From positions 1,674,001 to 1,738,000 of the forward strand of contig JAWKRG010000002.1 in assembly GCA_041389725.1 (NCBI GenBank): 64,000 bases of DNA. Direction: 5' to 3'. Below the pieces are notes generated by a model, which searched no databases, was not told the DNA's origin, and saw only the letters and a program-made list of their open reading frames with translations. Of this stretch, positions 8,882 to 18,038 are shown in pieces. The stretch comes from Polyangiaceae bacterium (GTDB lineage Bacteria > Myxococcota_A > Polyangia > Polyangiales > Polyangiaceae). The position numbers and the translations under genes were made by a program. Every line of letters starts with the position of its first letter. Position 1 is the first letter of the stretch.

Positions 8882-9601
8882 ATGTCCGCCATGAGCGAGA
8901 TCAGCGCCTTGGCGGGTGAGCTGGCGCAACGTGCGCCAGGCGCCGTCGTGCGGCACGCCCTGGAAACCTACCGAGAAGACGTTGCGATCAGCTTCAGCGG
9001 TGCGGAAGACGTATTGCTGATTGAGCTGGCCAAGCAGACGGAACTGCCTTTTCGAGTTTTCTCCCTGGACACGGGGCGGCTGCATCCCGAGACGATGCGC
9101 TTCTTTCGCAGCGTCGAGGAGCACTACGGCATTCGCATCGAGTATTGCTTCCCTCGCCATGATCAGGTCGAGGCGCTGGTCCGCGGCAAAGGCTTGTTCT
9201 CCTTCTACGAGGATGGACACGGCGAATGCTGCGCCATCCGCAAGGTCGAGCCCTTGCGGCGACAGCTGCAAACCCTCCGTGCCTGGATCACGGGGCAGCG
9301 CCGAGATCAGAGCCCGACGCGCGCGAATGTGCCGGTCGTCGAGACCGACGCTGCCCACCAGGGAAAGGATGGGCAGCCATTGGTGAAGTACAACCCGCTG
9401 GCGAACGTGGACCTGGACTACGTGTGGGCGAGCATCCAGGGCTTCGAGGTTCCCTACAACCCCCTGCACTCGCAAGGCTATGTGAGCATTGGCTGCGAAC
9501 CCTGCACTCGCGCCATATTGCCCGGACAGCACGAACGCGACGGACGCTGGTGGTGGGAGCGAGCCTCGGACAAAGAGTGCGGACTTCACACGGAAAAGTG
9601 A
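8882..9601 (+). CDS. cysH: Adenylyl-sulfate (APS) reductase, CysH family
   Basis: The ATG at 8882 gives 239 residues. The protein reduces activated sulfate (APS, possibly PAPS) to sulfite in cysteine biosynthesis. The nucleotide-binding motif SFSGAEDVLL lies near 37-46 and SLDTGRLHPET near 61-71. Four iron-sulfur Cys are present as Cys116-Cys117 (CCAIRK) and Cys205/Cys208 (CEPCTR), the mark of the APS-reductase branch with a 4Fe-4S cluster. The catalytic Cys is Cys233 in the C-terminal ECGLH. A longer reading from 8792 would begin inside or next to the repeat element and adds no conserved sequence. No other sulfate-assimilation genes are adjacent, so it stands alone between the hairpin element and the pseudokinase. 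Confidence 0.93.
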   Translation: MSAMSEISALAGELAQRAPGAVVRHALETYREDVAISFSGAEDVLLIELAKQTELPFRVFSLDTGRLHPETMRFFRSVEEHYGIRIEYCFPRHDQVEALVRGKGLFSFYEDGHGECCAIRKVEPLRRQLQTLRAWITGQRRDQSPTRANVPVVETDAAHQGKDGQPLVKYNPLANVDLDYVWASIQGFEVPYNPLHSQGYVSIGCEPCTRAILPGQHERDGRWWWERASDKECGLHTEK

Positions 9602-9632
9602 TCGCCCGTCCCTGCCCGGTATAGAAGGGGGC

Positions 9633-10997
9633 GTGGCCAGTGGCGATCGCATCCCCGACTTCGACGGCTGTCGTGTCGTGGACCGGCTCAGCTCGGGTCC
9701 AGTGTCGGATCTGTATCGAGCCATCCAGCAACCCTTGGGCCGCCCGGTCCTGATCAAGGCGCTCAGCTCGAGCATCCTGCCCTCGTCGCCCTTTGCCACG
9801 TCCCTGGAGCGCGAAGCTCGGTTGCTGGCCGAGATGCGGCATCCAGGCATTTTGGCGGTTCACGACTACGTTCGTCGCGAAGACCGCATGTGGTTGGTCC
9901 TGGAGTTCGTGGAGGGAGACGACCTCGAGGACCTGCTGGCCACCCACGGACCCTTGACCCCCACCGCTGTCGCCGCCCTTGGGCTGCAGCTCGCGCGAGC
10001 CCTGGAGCACGCCCACTCCCATGGGGTCATCCACCGCGACGTACGACCGAGCAACGTGCTGGTGGCGAAGAGCGGCGACGTGAAGTTGGTCAACTTCGCC
10101 GTGGCTACGGATCAGCGATTGCCAACCGCACCAGAGCTACTGGATGGCAAGGCGAATCCGACGGGCCCAAACTATCTGTCACCTGAGCAGATCCTCGGGG
10201 AGGCACCGGACCCCCGGAGTGACCTGTTCTCCTTGGGCGTGGTGCTCTACGAAGCGCTGGCGGGCAAGCGTCCCTTCGAAGGGCCTGACCCGTCGAGCAC
10301 GACGGTCAACATACGACAATCCGCGCCCGCACCCTTGTCCCGCGCCGTTCCGGATGTGCCACCTCCACTTGCTCGCATCATCTCGCGCTGTTTGGAGAAG
10401 ATGCCCGCCGACCGATTTGCGTCGAGCACCGAGCTGGCGCTCGCACTCGAGCAGACACTGGGAGACGCCGCCGCGAGCCCGTCACGAGCAGTGCTGCGTG
10501 GATTGGCTGCGGTCGGGGCTCGCGACGACGCGCCCCCTGAAAGCGTGGCGCTTTCGCCCCACGGACCCCCAACGGGAGCCCTGGGCGCCTGGCCCACGAT
10601 TCGCGCGCTCTGTGTGTTGGCCTTCGTTGGCTCGTTGGGGGCCGGAGCCATCTGGGTGCTGGAAAGCCGCGCGCCTGGAGCGCCCCGCCCCGCGACTGCG
10701 CAGCTCGAACTCGCTCCCAAGCACCCCGCGTTCTTGCGAGTCGTCGCCGACCCTTGGGCAGACGTGGTGATCGACGGTCAAAAGGTCGAGACGACACCCT
10801 TTGCGAAGGCGATCCCCATCGCCCCGGGCACTCACTACGTGCGCCTGGAGCACCCCAATGCCCCCGTGGAGCGCCGCACGCTTCATCTCGTCGCAGGCGA
10901 ATCAGTGCTGCTCGACGTGAAGATGCAAGTCGCGGCGGCACCACCCACGGCCAGCGCCAGCGCCGCGCCACCCACGCCCGAAGACAACTCTCCCTAG
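9633..10997 (+). CDS. Kinase-like protein with degenerate DFG motif, membrane helix and PEGA domain
   Basis: A GTG start at 9633 with GAAGGGGG just upstream gives 454 residues; a TATAGA hexamer ends 7 nt before the start. The kinase fold spans about 8-270: Lys42 (LIKAL), HRDVRPSN at about 134 and YLSPEQIL are present. The Gly-rich loop is poor (SSGPVSDL), and the metal-binding DFG is replaced by Asn-Phe-Ala at about 154 (LVNFAVA). Loss of that Asp predicts a weak or dead kinase. A membrane helix (about 325-345) leads to a PEGA-like domain (about 368-435, with ADVVIDGQKVETTPF and IAPGTHYVRLEH). It may be a scaffold or sensor rather than an enzyme. It converges with the exonuclease gene. Confidence 0.82.
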   Translation: MASGDRIPDFDGCRVVDRLSSGPVSDLYRAIQQPLGRPVLIKALSSSILPSSPFATSLEREARLLAEMRHPGILAVHDYVRREDRMWLVLEFVEGDDLEDLLATHGPLTPTAVAALGLQLARALEHAHSHGVIHRDVRPSNVLVAKSGDVKLVNFAVATDQRLPTAPELLDGKANPTGPNYLSPEQILGEAPDPRSDLFSLGVVLYEALAGKRPFEGPDPSSTTVNIRQSAPAPLSRAVPDVPPPLARIISRCLEKMPADRFASSTELALALEQTLGDAAASPSRAVLRGLAAVGARDDAPPESVALSPHGPPTGALGAWPTIRALCVLAFVGSLGAGAIWVLESRAPGAPRPATAQLELAPKHPAFLRVVADPWADVVIDGQKVETTPFAKAIPIAPGTHYVRLEHPNAPVERRTLHLVAGESVLLDVKMQVAAAPPTASASAAPPTPEDNSP

Positions 10998-11041
10998 AGA
11001 ATGCAACCGTCCCAGGGATGGGGCGCACGTTGGATTGAAGC

Positions 11042-11788
11042 CTAAGAGCGGGCGGAACGCCAGCGTGCGCGTTCTTCGTCGTGGGCGCGCGCCAAGCGGC
11101 GTTGCTCTTGGATGAGCGCGGCGTAGGTCTTGGGGACGCGCGCGTCGGAGCGGAAGGTCTGAAATACGCGGAGGGCCGCTTCCGCGTCGTCTGTCGCGCG
11201 GTGCGCGGTGCCGATGTCGATGCCGAGGCGAGCGGTGACCTCTCCCAAGCTCTTACCCTTTTCGTACTTCTGCAGTTCGCGCGCCCACACCAAGGGGTCC
11301 ACCCAGTCCACACCCTTGCGACACGCGGGCGGGGGTTTGTCGTCGAAGGCCTCCGCGCGCGCCAGCTCCGCGACCAAGAAGGAGCGGTCGAAGTCCGCGT
11401 TGTAGGCAACGGGAACCGCGCCCGAAAGCGCGGTGAGTACGGCTTTGGCAATCTCGGCGAAAGCGGGAGCGTCTTTGACGTCGTCGTCGGAAATGCCATG
11501 GACGTCGAAGGCTTCCTTGGGGATCGGCATGCCGGGATTCACCAGCCAGTTGTCGCGACGAACGACGACCCCGTTCTCCCAGCGCACGCACGCGATCTCG
11601 ACGATGCGATCCGTGCTGGAATCGCGCCCCGTCGTTTCGGTGTCGACGCACACCATCGCCAGCGCTTCCAGGGCGACGTCGCCGGGGAATTCCTCCGCCA
11701 GCCCAGCCGCACTCACACGCAGCAGGTGAGCGATTCCGGGATAGTGTCGACCCGTCGGAAAACAGCCCAGGTCGCTGACGACCTTCAC
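11042..11788 (-). CDS. DnaQ-like 3'-5' exonuclease (DEDDh family)
   Basis: The protein has 248 residues. The exonuclease core begins near residue 45 with VCVDTETTG (motif I Asp and Glu), continues with NADFDRSFL (motif II) and ends with HRATDDAEAA (motif III His and Asp), giving a complete DEDDh active site. It resembles the proofreading epsilon subunit of DNA polymerase III and its stand-alone relatives. About 40 N-terminal residues are extra. The GTG start overlaps the TGA of the upstream DsbA-like gene (GTGA), so the pair is translationally coupled. Whether it is the replicative proofreader or a repair or RNA-processing relative cannot be told from sequence. Confidence 0.85.
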   Translation of the reverse strand: MKVVSDLGCFPTGRHYPGIAHLLRVSAAGLAEEFPGDVALEALAMVCVDTETTGRDSSTDRIVEIACVRWENGVVVRRDNWLVNPGMPIPKEAFDVHGISDDDVKDAPAFAEIAKAVLTALSGAVPVAYNADFDRSFLVAELARAEAFDDKPPPACRKGVDWVDPLVWARELQKYEKGKSLGEVTARLGIDIGTAHRATDDAEAALRVFQTFRSDARVPKTYAALIQEQRRLARAHDEERARWRSARS

Positions 11789-12816
11789 TTGTCAGTGCCC
11801 TTTGGGGCCTTCTTCGGCGCAGGTACCAAAGGTGGAGCAGCGCTACCCGATCCTGGAGGCTCCGCGGATGGCGGCGGTGACGCCTTCTTGGCGGCCGCCG
11901 TCGCGGGCTTGCCAGTGGCGAGTTCGATCTCGAGCCTCAACCAGTTCTCCAGGTCCTCACCCACGTCGAAGTGATCCAAATCGAAGTGGCGGCCGTTGAT
12001 GTAGATGAGCGGAGTTCCCTCGATGCCCAAGGCATCTCCCTGTTTGCGGTCCTTGCCAACCAGGTCCGCCACCAGCTCCGAAGTCAGGTCTTCCTTGAAG
12101 CGCGTCAGGTCCAGCCCCGTATCTTTGGCGGCTTCTTCCAGGACCTCGTTTTCGAGCTTTACGTTCTTGTTGCTGCGGTCGAAGAGCGCCTTGTGCATCG
12201 CCCAGAACTTGCCCTGACGATGGGCGGCCATTCCCGCACGCGCGGCGTTCTCGGCATACTTGTGGATGCCGAGGGGGTAGTTCTTGAAGACGAGGCGGAC
12301 CTGACCCGGGTAGCGCTCGACCAGGGCATCCAAGGTCGGCGCGGTCCGCGCACAAAACGGGCACTCGAAGTCGGCCCACTCGACGATGGTGACCGCGGCG
12401 TTCGCCGCGCCCTTCTCGGGGGATCCGTCCAGGGAGATCTGCTTCACTTCGGAAGGGCTGAATCGCTTCTTGTACGCGGCTTCCAGCTGAGAGCGAGTGC
12501 GCCCCTGCTGCACCTGCTTGACCAAGAACTCGGCGGCAGGCTTGCAGGCGCGACAGCCTCGGCTCTCTTTGACACACTGGGCCACGCTGACAGGCTGATC
12601 GGCACAGGGAGCCAACAACTCCGAAACTGCCGACGACCACTCCCGCTGCTCGCGGGCTCGCAAGCTATCCGTAGCGACTCCCGGCAACTCCACGTTGACG
12701 ACGTTCTCGGATTCCTGCCCCGGACCCTTGCCCGCCTCTCCGGGGGAGCGACAGGTAGAGAGTCGAAAGCTCACTAGGGATGCGAGAACGAGGGCTCCGA
12801 CCCTCAGTGCCGGCAT
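11785..12816 (-). CDS. DsbA-like thiol-disulfide oxidoreductase lipoprotein
   Basis: The start is set at the ATG at 12816, giving 343 residues; the longer frame upstream has no signal sequence. A lipoprotein-like signal (Cys near 22) precedes a spacer and a segment with several Cys residues (CADQPVSVAQC, then GCRAC). The thioredoxin-like DsbA domain (about 130-300) has ECPFC as the redox site and a cis-Pro loop GTPLIYINGR. The C-terminus is a Pro/Ala/Lys-rich tail. The role is inferred to be oxidation or isomerisation of disulfides outside the cytoplasm. A GCTATA block (TATAGC on the coding strand) lies 9 nt before the ATG. The extra N-terminal Cys cluster is unusual and may relay electrons. 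Confidence 0.82.
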   Translation of the reverse strand: MPALRVGALVLASLVSFRLSTCRSPGEAGKGPGQESENVVNVELPGVATDSLRAREQREWSSAVSELLAPCADQPVSVAQCVKESRGCRACKPAAEFLVKQVQQGRTRSQLEAAYKKRFSPSEVKQISLDGSPEKGAANAAVTIVEWADFECPFCARTAPTLDALVERYPGQVRLVFKNYPLGIHKYAENAARAGMAAHRQGKFWAMHKALFDRSNKNVKLENEVLEEAAKDTGLDLTRFKEDLTSELVADLVGKDRKQGDALGIEGTPLIYINGRHFDLDHFDVGEDLENWLRLEIELATGKPATAAAKKASPPPSAEPPGSGSAAPPLVPAPKKAPKGTDK

Positions 12817-12981
12817 GGTCGGGCAGCTATAACAGAATCGGAGCCAGCCAGGCAGTCGACTGTCACCCGGCGCCCCGACCCCCGCTACCCACGCGAAAAT
12901 AGGGCATTTCGTCGGGGGATACGCCGGTCGAGGGCCGGATGCACACACCGCGGGGGCGGGGTTTGAGGTAGATCCAGGGCC

Positions 12982-14559
12982 ATGGTCGAGCGCGACAGCC
13001 TCATGCCGGAGCCGACGAGCGGCGTCCCACCTCGGCACGCGCGCCACGTGATTGCCGTCGGCGGTGGCAGAGGCGGGGTTGGCAAGAGTGTGCTGGCGAT
13101 CAACCTCGGGGTCTATCTGGCGCAGTTGGGGCGCAGCGTGGTCTTGGTCGACGCAGATCCCGCGGGCGCGGAGTTGCACACCCTGCTCGGTGTGTATCCC
13201 AGCGCCACTGCAGGCGACGACGATGGGGATGACGACGAGCTGACACCGCTACCGACTTCCACGCCCGGCTTGTCCCTCCTGCCCCAGAGCTACAGCATCG
13301 GCTCCACGGTCCCGACGCGCCCCGGCCGCAAGCCGCGCTGGGTGCGCAAGCTTCGACAGTTGGACGTCGACTGGGTCTTGCTGGACTTGGGCGCTGGAAC
13401 GGCACCGGCCAGCTTGGATCTGTTTCTTGCGGCCGACATCGGCGTGTGTGTGACGTCTCCCGAACCCCCGAGCGTCGAGGCCACCTATCGCTTCGTGCGC
13501 GCGCTGTTCCAGCGCCGAGTGCGCAAGTCTCACGTTCGAGATCAGTTCAAGATGCGCATGGTGGAGCGCGCATTTTCCGAGTTGCCTCCCCTGCCCGCCC
13601 CCCAGGCTCTGGTCCGCGCGCTCGCGCGATACGACGTCGGCCTGGGCGAGTTCGCGGCGCAAGAGCTGGCCAAGCTCAGCCCGCGACTGGTGGTCAATGG
13701 CGTGCGCCTGCGCTCGGACAGCGATCTCGGTCAGGCAATGTGCGACATGTCGATGCGCTACTTGGGCGTGCACTACGATTACGTGGGCCACATCGAGCAG
13801 GACGACTCGGTGTACCTGAGCGTCTTGCGTCGTCGACCGCTGCTGATCGACAGCCCTACCAGCAAGAGCGCGCGCAACATCGAGCGAATCGCGCGCCGTA
13901 TCTCTGCAATCGTCACCGCCCGCGAGCATGCGCGCAGCATCGAGCCCGTCGCGCTACACGACTCCGAGCCGAGTCTGTACGACGTGTTGTGGACGCACCG
14001 CGGCGCGACCGACGAAGAGATTCGGCGCGCCTACAAGCGACAAAAGGAACTCTACCAACCGGGCAGTCTCGCCCTCACCTCTCTGCTCGACGAGCGTCAG
14101 CTCCAGGTGGAGCAGGCGCGAGTGGAGGAGGCTCACGAAACCCTCTTGGACCCCATTCGTCGACGCGCCTACGACCTTTCCATCTTTCCCCACGAAGAGG
14201 AGAAACAGAGCGAGCAGCAACGCCCCGACAGTGCCCTCGAGGCCGAGCGAGCCATGCTGCGCCAAGAGCTGGCCCGGGAGATCAACGCCGAGACCGAGTT
14301 TACCGGCAGACTGCTCGCTCGCGTACGCGAATCCCAGGGTGTGGAGATCGAAGAGATCGCCGAGCGGACCAAGATCGCACCCGCTCACTTGCGCGCCATC
14401 GAGGCGGAGGACTTTCGAAGTCTACCCGCACTGGTGTACACGCGCGGCTTCGTGCAACAAGTCGCGAAGTACCTGAAGCTGGATCAGGCGCAAGTCAGTC
14501 GCACCTATTTGCGCCGAATGCGCCAGTGGCACGCCGCCTCGGGCGAGTCCTTGGGCTAG
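12982..14559 (+). CDS. MinD/FlhG-like ATPase fused to J-like and RodZ-type HTH domains
   Basis: The protein has 525 residues and three parts. Residues about 20-300 are a deviant Walker-A ATPase of the MinD/FlhG/ParA class: GGGRGGVGKS (27-36), then VVLVDADPAG and DWVLLDLGAG. Residues about 330-405 look like a DnaJ-type J domain (SLYDVLWTHRGATDEEIRRAY, ending RRRAYDLS), but the His-Pro-Asp tripeptide that activates DnaK is missing, with YQPGS in its place. Residues about 440-515 match the helix-turn-helix of RodZ-type proteins (LRAIEAEDFRSLP, VYTRGFVQQVAKYLKLD). The membrane helix of RodZ is absent. The combination suggests a position-determining ATPase that recruits partners through its two C-terminal modules; this is inference. 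Confidence 0.85.
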   Translation: MVERDSLMPEPTSGVPPRHARHVIAVGGGRGGVGKSVLAINLGVYLAQLGRSVVLVDADPAGAELHTLLGVYPSATAGDDDGDDDELTPLPTSTPGLSLLPQSYSIGSTVPTRPGRKPRWVRKLRQLDVDWVLLDLGAGTAPASLDLFLAADIGVCVTSPEPPSVEATYRFVRALFQRRVRKSHVRDQFKMRMVERAFSELPPLPAPQALVRALARYDVGLGEFAAQELAKLSPRLVVNGVRLRSDSDLGQAMCDMSMRYLGVHYDYVGHIEQDDSVYLSVLRRRPLLIDSPTSKSARNIERIARRISAIVTAREHARSIEPVALHDSEPSLYDVLWTHRGATDEEIRRAYKRQKELYQPGSLALTSLLDERQLQVEQARVEEAHETLLDPIRRRAYDLSIFPHEEEKQSEQQRPDSALEAERAMLRQELAREINAETEFTGRLLARVRESQGVEIEEIAERTKIAPAHLRAIEAEDFRSLPALVYTRGFVQQVAKYLKLDQAQVSRTYLRRMRQWHAASGESLG

Positions 14560-14580
14560 GTCTACGTCGACGGCCGAGAG

Positions 14581-15993
14581 ATGAAGCGCGCTCGCGACGC
14601 CGACCTCGGGTTCACCCTCGCCCTCGCTCTCGTTGCGCTGATCCCGAGGCTATTCGTGGCCGTTGCCTGGGCGCGCGAGCCCGTGTGGGATGGGCACTAC
14701 TACCACTTCGGGGCGGCTCGCATCGCCGATGGCCTGGGCTACTCCGAAGACGTCATTCAGGCTGGCGTCGCCGTGTGGAAGCCGTGGTGCCACTACCCGG
14801 TCGGCTACAGCGCGGCGCTGGGACTGGTCTACAAGGTCTTTGGACAGGGGCTGTGGGTCGCTCCCGTCTTCAACGCTCTGATCGGCACGCTTACCGTCGT
14901 GTTCCTGCATCGCTTGGCGCGCCACGGTCTCTCGAGCAACCGCGCACGGATCGCAGGCGCCATCGCCGCATTGCACCCGGGCCTCGTCATCTACTCCGCG
15001 GTGGTGATGACCGAGGGCCTCGCCGCGTTCCTACTCGTGCTCGCGCCCTGGGCCGCGCTTCGCCTACGCGGTCGTTGGCTCTTCAGCGCCATCCTCGGCG
15101 GCCTGATTCTCGGTCTGGCTGCCTTGGTGAGACCCAGCTCGCTGCTCGCCCTTCCACTGTTGGCGTGGTGCGGCGCAGGGAGTCTGAAGCGCGCCGCGGC
15201 GGTGGTCGCCGTCGGCACCAGCACCGCATTGATCACGATCGCGCCATGGAGTCTTCGCAACTGCATGGTGATGGATGGCTGCGCGCTGATCTCCACCAAC
15301 GGCGGGTGGAACCTGGCCATTGGCGCCAAGACCGAGACGGGGCGTTTCCGTACCCTGCGCGCTGCCGATGGCTGCCCGATCGTGACCGGGCAGGTGCAGC
15401 AAGATCGCTGTTGGGCGCGCGTCGGGATGGCAGAGATTCGCAAGGCACCGGGGCGGTTCCTCGGCCTCGTCCCAAAGAAACTCGGTCACACCTACGACCA
15501 TGAGTCCTTCCCCATCGAGTACTTGCGCGAGGCAGATCCGGGCAGCTGGCCCGAAGCGCGCCGGGTGGCTGGGCGAAACTTGCTGTCCTTCTTTCACCGT
15601 CTACTTCTCGTCGTCGCCGCCTTGGCCACGGTCGGGATGGCCCTTGGCAAGACTGCGTCGCGACGCGCGCGCCTGAGTCAAGGTCTGCTGCTCGCGACTT
15701 GGGCGACACTGGCAGCATGGGCGGCCTTCGACATCGAGCATCCCTTCTACTTGCTGCCAACCCTCACGCCCCTGGTCGCGCTGTTGCCACTTCCCGGTCG
15801 ACCACGCCACCCGCACGCCGTGGCCTACGCACTAGGGCTCCTACTCGTGACTTCCCTGACCCACGCCATTTTCTTCGGGGATGATCGCTACCACGTCGTC
15901 GCCACGCCGCTCTTGTGCTTGCTGGCGGCCGCGGCAGTCCGCGCACCACGCGATGACAAGCCAGCAAAGGCGAGTAAGCTCGGGCTGCCATGA
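14581..15993 (+). CDS. GT-C (family 39-like) membrane glycosyltransferase
   Basis: The protein has 470 residues and about ten membrane helices. The first loop carries the acidic residue typical of GT-C enzymes (REPVWDGHYYHFGAARI), followed by PVGYSAALGLVYKVFG, a fold pattern shared with the ArnT/PMT (GT39) superfamily of lipid-linked sugar transferases. A periplasmic segment after about residue 240 has NGGWNLAIGAKTETG, also common in this group. The donor, probably a polyprenyl-phosphate sugar, and the acceptor are unknown. It starts 21 nt after the MinD-like gene, and the next gene's ATG overlaps its TGA, placing it first in a run of overlapping genes reaching 20959. Confidence 0.75.
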   Translation: MKRARDADLGFTLALALVALIPRLFVAVAWAREPVWDGHYYHFGAARIADGLGYSEDVIQAGVAVWKPWCHYPVGYSAALGLVYKVFGQGLWVAPVFNALIGTLTVVFLHRLARHGLSSNRARIAGAIAALHPGLVIYSAVVMTEGLAAFLLVLAPWAALRLRGRWLFSAILGGLILGLAALVRPSSLLALPLLAWCGAGSLKRAAAVVAVGTSTALITIAPWSLRNCMVMDGCALISTNGGWNLAIGAKTETGRFRTLRAADGCPIVTGQVQQDRCWARVGMAEIRKAPGRFLGLVPKKLGHTYDHESFPIEYLREADPGSWPEARRVAGRNLLSFFHRLLLVVAALATVGMALGKTASRRARLSQGLLLATWATLAAWAAFDIEHPFYLLPTLTPLVALLPLPGRPRHPHAVAYALGLLLVTSLTHAIFFGDDRYHVVATPLLCLLAAAAVRAPRDDKPAKASKLGLP

Positions 15994-16895
15994 GGAGCCC
16001 CCGCGCAATCGCCGCAGCCCTGTTGCTGCTCTCGTGGCCCTCACGGGGCGAGGCGTTTCCCTACATCGTGCAGTCCGGCGACACCCTGGCCAGCATCGCC
16101 GAGCGCTTCTACGGCAAGATTCAACACGAGCAGATCCTGGTCACGGCCAACGCGCTCGAGGCGCAGGGCGGCTCACCCATCGTGGCGGGCATGCGACTGG
16201 AGGTGCCTGCGGTCAGCCATCGCAAGGCCAAGAAGGGCGACACCTGGGCCAAGCTGAGCAAGGAGTTGCTTGGATCCGCCTCCCGTGCAGATGTCCTGGC
16301 GGCAGCGAACGGCACGAGTCCCTGGCTTCCACCCGAAGAAGGCGCCGAGTTCGTCGTTCCCTACAACCTGACGTTGATCGTGGGCAGCGGCGACAACATC
16401 GTCACCATCGCTTACCGCTTCTTGGGCGATCGCACCAAGGCCTGGGTGTTGGATCACTACAACGGCCTGAAGGGACGCCGTCTCGTGCGTGGGGACGTCG
16501 TGCTCGTTCCGTTGAACGACCTGGGACTGACCGCTGACGGCAAGAAGGCGTTGGAGTCTGCCACCCTCGCCGTGCAGGGCCAGGCCGCGGGCGACGAGCG
16601 CGCCACACAAAAGCGAGTTGCCCTCGAGCTTCCGCTACTGATTGCCGACATCAAAGGCGGTCGCTACGTCGATGCAGTACGAAGAGGCAATGCGTTCTTG
16701 GCGACGGGTGCCTTGACCAAACCGCAAACCGCGACGGTACAGCGCCAGCTGTTGGAGGCCTATGCCGCCCTCGACGCTCCTGGCCTCGCTGCCGCGGCAT
16801 GCAGCGCGTGGCGGCAGCACGATCCGAGCGCGCGCGTCGACCCCATTTGGATGAGCCCGAAGCTCGTGAGCGCCTGCGGCCGAGGCCAGCCATGA
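15990..16895 (+). CDS. Exported LysM-repeat protein
   Basis: The protein has 301 residues, with an ATGA overlap with the preceding stop. A signal peptide (about 1-23, ending GEAFP) is followed by three LysM-like units: YIVQSGDTLASIAERFYG (about 26-70), KAKKGDTWAKLSKELLG (about 80-120) and VGSGDNIVTIAYRFLG (about 130-175). LysM modules bind peptidoglycan or chitin-like glycans, so the protein probably sits on the cell wall in the periplasm. The C-terminal 120 residues are helical and unrecognised. It overlaps the following kinase gene by four bases, suggesting that the kinase works with an envelope sensor. Confidence 0.8.
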   Translation: MRSPRAIAAALLLLSWPSRGEAFPYIVQSGDTLASIAERFYGKIQHEQILVTANALEAQGGSPIVAGMRLEVPAVSHRKAKKGDTWAKLSKELLGSASRADVLAAANGTSPWLPPEEGAEFVVPYNLTLIVGSGDNIVTIAYRFLGDRTKAWVLDHYNGLKGRRLVRGDVVLVPLNDLGLTADGKKALESATLAVQGQAAGDERATQKRVALELPLLIADIKGGRYVDAVRRGNAFLATGALTKPQTATVQRQLLEAYAALDAPGLAAAACSAWRQHDPSARVDPIWMSPKLVSACGRGQP

Positions 16896-18034
16896 GCCCG
16901 AGCAAAGTCCACGGCGCCCTACCTCCAGGCACGCGCATGGGCCGCTACCAGCTGGACGAAGCGCTGGGGGACGGCGCCAGCGGCGTCGTGTACGTCGCCG
17001 AGTGCGTGATGCCGCCCGTGGAGGCGGAAGGCGCGCTGCCGGGACCCGAAGTTGGCACGCGGGTCGCGCTCAAGCTGATTCACTCGCACTTGGTCAAGAA
17101 CCGCCAGGTGAGCAAACGATTCCAGCGCGAGGCCCGAGTGTTGAGGGAACTGCGCGGAGAACACGTCGTCAGCTTGTTGGACTACGGCGAGCTGCGCGAT
17201 GGCCGGCTGTTCATGGCGCTGGAGCTGGCCGAGGGCGAGCCCCTGGACGTCGTACTGCAGCGGGGTCCACTTCCCTTCGCACGCGCGCTGGCGATTCTGC
17301 GGCAGATCTGCGCCGCCCTCGCCACGGCGCACGACGCCGGCGTCGTGCATCGCGATCTGAAGCCCGGCAACGTGATCGTGGCCGACGCGGACAGCGACGA
17401 GCCGCGCGTGCGCGTGCTGGACTTCGGCATGGCCAAACTGCTTCGCGCCGAAGCAAGCCAGTCGATGAGCGCGCTGACCGAGCAGAACATGGTATTCGGC
17501 ACGCCGGAGTACATGGCCCCCGAGCAAGCCCGGGGCGACGAGGTCGACACGCGCTGCGACATCTATGCTGCGGGCATCGTGCTCTACGAGATGCTCACGG
17601 GTAGCGTGCCTTTCCGCCACGCGAGCGCGGTTTCGATCATGACGTCGCACCTCACCGACGCGCCTGAGCCGCCTTCTTCACGCGCGCCGCGTGCCGGCAT
17701 TCCCCCAGCCGTGGAAGCCGTGGTGATGCATGCTCTGGCGAAACACGCCGAGGAGCGCTACCCGACTGCGCAGGAGCTGGCAAAGGCGCTTGCCTTGGCC
17801 GAACGCGAGCCCGAGAACGTGGCCGGCACCATTCCGCCGCCGAGCGCGGAAGCGATCTCGACCAGCGACACCGAGCTCTCTCTTCCCTTCGCCGCAACCC
17901 AGCGCGTTTCCACCAGCGTGTCCATTCCGTCCGGGCCGGCGAAACGTTCTTCGAGCCTCTGGTGGTGGATCGCACTGGTGGCAGCGCTGATTGGCATCGC
18001 GGCGGGAGTGTTCGTCAGCGTGGTCACGGAGTAG
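16892..18034 (+). CDS. Ser/Thr protein kinase with C-terminal membrane helix
   Basis: The ATG at 16892 overlaps the LysM-gene stop (ATGA), which decides against the longer reading; this gives 380 residues. The kinase domain spans about 15-290: Gly loop LGDGASGVVYVA, VALKLIH, HRDLKPGNVIV, DFGMAK and EYMAPEQA are all intact, so an active enzyme is expected. An insertion rich in Glu and Pro follows the Gly loop. A linker rich in Ser and Thr leads to one membrane helix at the very C-terminus (about 352-375), leaving almost no extracellular part. The kinase is therefore unlikely to sense anything outside by itself and may depend on a partner from the same operon. Confidence 0.92.
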   Translation: MSPSKVHGALPPGTRMGRYQLDEALGDGASGVVYVAECVMPPVEAEGALPGPEVGTRVALKLIHSHLVKNRQVSKRFQREARVLRELRGEHVVSLLDYGELRDGRLFMALELAEGEPLDVVLQRGPLPFARALAILRQICAALATAHDAGVVHRDLKPGNVIVADADSDEPRVRVLDFGMAKLLRAEASQSMSALTEQNMVFGTPEYMAPEQARGDEVDTRCDIYAAGIVLYEMLTGSVPFRHASAVSIMTSHLTDAPEPPSSRAPRAGIPPAVEAVVMHALAKHAEERYPTAQELAKALALAEREPENVAGTIPPPSAEAISTSDTELSLPFAATQRVSTSVSIPSGPAKRSSSLWWWIALVAALIGIAAGVFVSVVTE

Positions 18035-18038
18035 CCCA

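Noticed and set aside
13446..15503. A 685-residue open frame overlapping the MinD-like and GT-C genes
   Set aside because: It is Arg-rich, has no domains, and lies in another frame over two genes with clear motifs.
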